Below, in pieces: positions 62,034-64,000 of a stretch of DNA of 64,000 nucleotides (its first letter is position 1; each line of letters starts with the position of its first letter). This DNA is from Raphanus sativus (taxonomy: Eukaryota; Streptophyta; Magnoliopsida; Brassicales; Brassicaceae), in the NCBI RefSeq assembly GCF_000801105.2, contig NC_079514.1, forward strand, positions 29,251,075 through 29,315,074, read 5' to 3'. The translations under genes were made by a program, and so were the position numbers. The notes under the pieces were generated by a model. It made no database searches. It was not told the DNA's origin and worked only from the letters and a program-made list of their open reading frames with translations.

Positions 62034-63964
62034 ATGATGTCGCCGAAGCAAATCTCCGACGATCGAGGATCCTCACATTTCCGGTATCTTCGATTTCATT
62101 CTCTCTGTTTGATTGTGTATAGAATATAAACTTGATTTAACTGATTTCATATCGCGATGAAATGTGAGCTGTAGCTAGGGATTTTGATTTGATTAGCTCT
62201 TCGTGCTACTGTGAATATATAGATATGCTCCCTTTGAAAAGAAGTTCAAGATTGCAGAGTTATATACTTTTCTGGGAACTCTTATTGATTATGTTGAAGA
62301 ATGAATTTTTAGCATTCTTGTAGCTTAAGTAGAATTGATTTTCTTCCTTTGTAATTAATAGTCATGTGTGTTTCCCTATTTATTTGCAGGCATACCCCTT
62401 TCCAGATAATCCATGTCATTGGGAACTTTTTTAGGATATGGTCAGTTTATTCCATGTACCGCTACTTGAATCAGACTGGAGCGCCTGTTGTTCTCTTCCT
62501 CTTCTGCTGTCTGGTGCCCTCATCCTTGGTCTTCTTGATCCTTCAGAAACCATGGAAAGGAAGGGCCCTTTCTAATCAGCAGGTTTAGTTAATCCAGTTA
62601 GATAAATATATATATATAAACGGGAGAGTTTAGACTAAATTATTCCGTTTCTCTTCTTGCTAACTAATCTCTGAGGGGTATTTTATTTTCTTTCAGATTG
62701 TACCTTCTCTTATCAATGGAGTCATCACTGCTCTGTACTTCATCTTGTGGGGGAAGGGTCTTAAGTCTTGTGGACCTCTTAGGTATGATAGAGAGTTATT
62801 AAGCATCCACACTACTTTAAACTCTCAAATTTTCTTATCGGCTATGTATTCTTAGGATCTATCATAGATTTTTGCAGCTGAAATGTAGGAACGTTGAAAT
62901 TTCCCTCTGAGAAAGATTGTCATACTTTAACAGTTGGATTCTATCTTTTCTTCCAGAAATCTGGCAATATAAACTCCATCACCTGTCATTTGATAAATAT
63001 AATTTATCTTCATTGAAAATGTGGTTCTCCTTGCTAATTCTCTTGATATATTATTGGCAGAGCGATCTTGTCAGAGTACTCTGGTGCTGTTCTTGGAGTG
63101 CTTTCTGGAGTACTATATGGACGGAGAGGCCACGTGTGGAAAAAGGTATTCATCTGTATTTAACAGCTGCCACATACATGTGCCCTCTAGTCAGTGGAAC
63201 CAGTTAACTAGCATGGTTGGCATAGAGTTTATCCGTAATGTAATGTTGTCATCCCACCGGCATGCCTCAGTTCACTTGTGTCGCTGAAAAAACTATAGAG
63301 CTTTGACTTGTGCAATAGCTTTTAGCAGTTATATTGCTTGCATTATACACTTAATGATATGTAGTTCATTGCAAACGATCAATTTAGTGTTTATATCAAC
63401 AATTACTGTTTATACGTCAGACGACTAGGACCAAATTTGGCTCATATTTCGAAATCATGTCAGGTAGGTGGCCTTGTTGCTATGCTGGTAGCTCTTTTTT
63501 TCTTATCTCAAGGATGGGCAACATCATCTCTCTCCCCATTTTATATCCTTTTACTCAAGTTCTTTCCTTTTTATGTACATACTCTCCATCTTGTTGCACT
63601 TTTGATTTCCTGTGTATAGTTTATATGTTGGTGTGTTTAGCTTAACAAAAAACTACCATCGAAAGATAGTACTGACACCAAAGAGGAAGAATTAGTAACA
63701 GAGCAAGCACTAGGACTGATGGGAATGATGATACCCGTTGTTGCTGGAATCTTATCAGCATTAAGGCGAGTTATTGCAAGGCGTGTTTCTCTTAAGGTGC
63801 TTTCTTTTTTAATCTTAAATTCTCTTTATTCCTTCCACCCAGTTTCTTTGCGCATAACCAGTTGTATTCTTTTACAGAACCAGCAAAAGAAACGACTCCA
63901 TGCGATAACCATTACTTCTGCAACCTGTTTTCTGTTTCCTTTGGCCATGTGGGACCTTGTCACA
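62034..63964 (+). CDS. MTP12: MTP12/ZnT5-like zinc transporter, 5' part (runs off right edge)
   Basis: Proposed exons are 62034-62083, 62390-62582, 62697-62782, 63061-63145, 63464-63542, 63657-63796 and 63878-63964 (720 nt, 240 residues so far, all in frame). Several hydrophobic helices follow a short polar N-terminus. The segment LWGKGLKSCGPLRAIL next to a QKPW motif matches the N-terminal extra-helix domain of the ZnT5 family. From family knowledge, plant MTP12 pairs with MTP5 to load zinc into the Golgi. The cation-efflux domain itself lies beyond this window, so the assignment rests on the N-terminal region only. The fifth intron (63543-63656) looks like an AT-AC U12 intron. A double ATG (62034, 62037) begins the frame. 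Confidence 0.75.
63543..63656 (+). other. AT-AC (U12-type) intron, 114 nt
   Basis: The 5' end ATATCCTTTT matches the minor-spliceosome donor consensus exactly. CTTAAC (63641-63646) matches the U12 branch-site core and lies about 11 nt before the AC end (...AAACTAC). Splicing joins phase 1 to phase 1 and gives LSPF-SSKDSTDT in frame. A GT-AG alternative (63575 to 63640) also keeps frame but has a weaker fit. Confidence 0.75.
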
Positions 63965-64000
63965 GTAAGTGATACCACTTGTTTTGCAATGGCGTTTTCA

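Overview
The window is plant nuclear DNA, almost certainly from a Brassicaceae species of the Brassica/Raphanus type. The genes have GT-AG introns, the non-coding sequence is very AT-rich, and the recognisable genes match Arabidopsis families closely. It is a gene-poor stretch, heavily invaded by transposons. Seven gene models are supported: two complete LRK10L-type receptor kinases, a BAHD acyltransferase, three plant-specific proteins of unknown function, and the 5' part of an MTP12/ZnT5-like zinc transporter running off the right edge. A 73-aa three-exon protein at 50.6-51.0 kb is weaker. From memory, the mix of LRK10L kinases, BAHD enzyme and the two unknowns at 36.7 and 60.3 kb recalls duplicated Arabidopsis blocks on chromosomes 1 and 5. 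That is inference.

Layout. 1-4.6 kb: the end of an orphan LRK10L ectodomain exon, then a seven-exon LRK10L-1 type kinase whose stalk is built from tandemly duplicated micro-exons. 5.24-11.04 kb: a Ty1/copia-type LTR element with essentially identical LTRs and a perfect 5-bp target duplication but a wrecked interior. 12.0-13.3 kb: intact BAHD acyltransferase. 13.8-21.1 kb: MITEs (one nested in another), a kinase pseudogene, a decayed Ty3/gypsy chromovirus and a MULE-like segment carrying a broken transporter exon. 21.4-23.4 kb: intact non-RD LRK10L-2 type kinase on the minus strand. 24.4-29.6 kb: a truncated TRIM abutting a nearly complete copia element inactivated by four visible point lesions. 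31.5 and 36.7 kb: unknown genes. 38.2-49.7 kb: Helitron, CACTA, hAT and LINE pieces, several with exact target duplications and one nested. 50.6-54.6 kb: a putative small gene followed by a 1.8-kb hairpin-rich repeat array and a short retroposon. 55.5-59.5 kb: a long perfect-arm hairpin, a MITE, a Helitron end and a hAT-like element. 60.3-64 kb: unknown gene and the zinc transporter.

The genes do not form one pathway. The two kinases share a cysteine-rich galacturonan-binding/WAK-associated ectodomain and probably act at the cell surface in defence or ABA-type signalling; the zinc transporter belongs to Golgi zinc loading. The best observations are an AT-AC U12-type intron in the zinc transporter gene, the micro-exon tandem duplication with uniform phase-1 introns, the young but coding-dead LTR element, the 64-bp-period hairpin array, and the 70-bp-arm inverted repeat.
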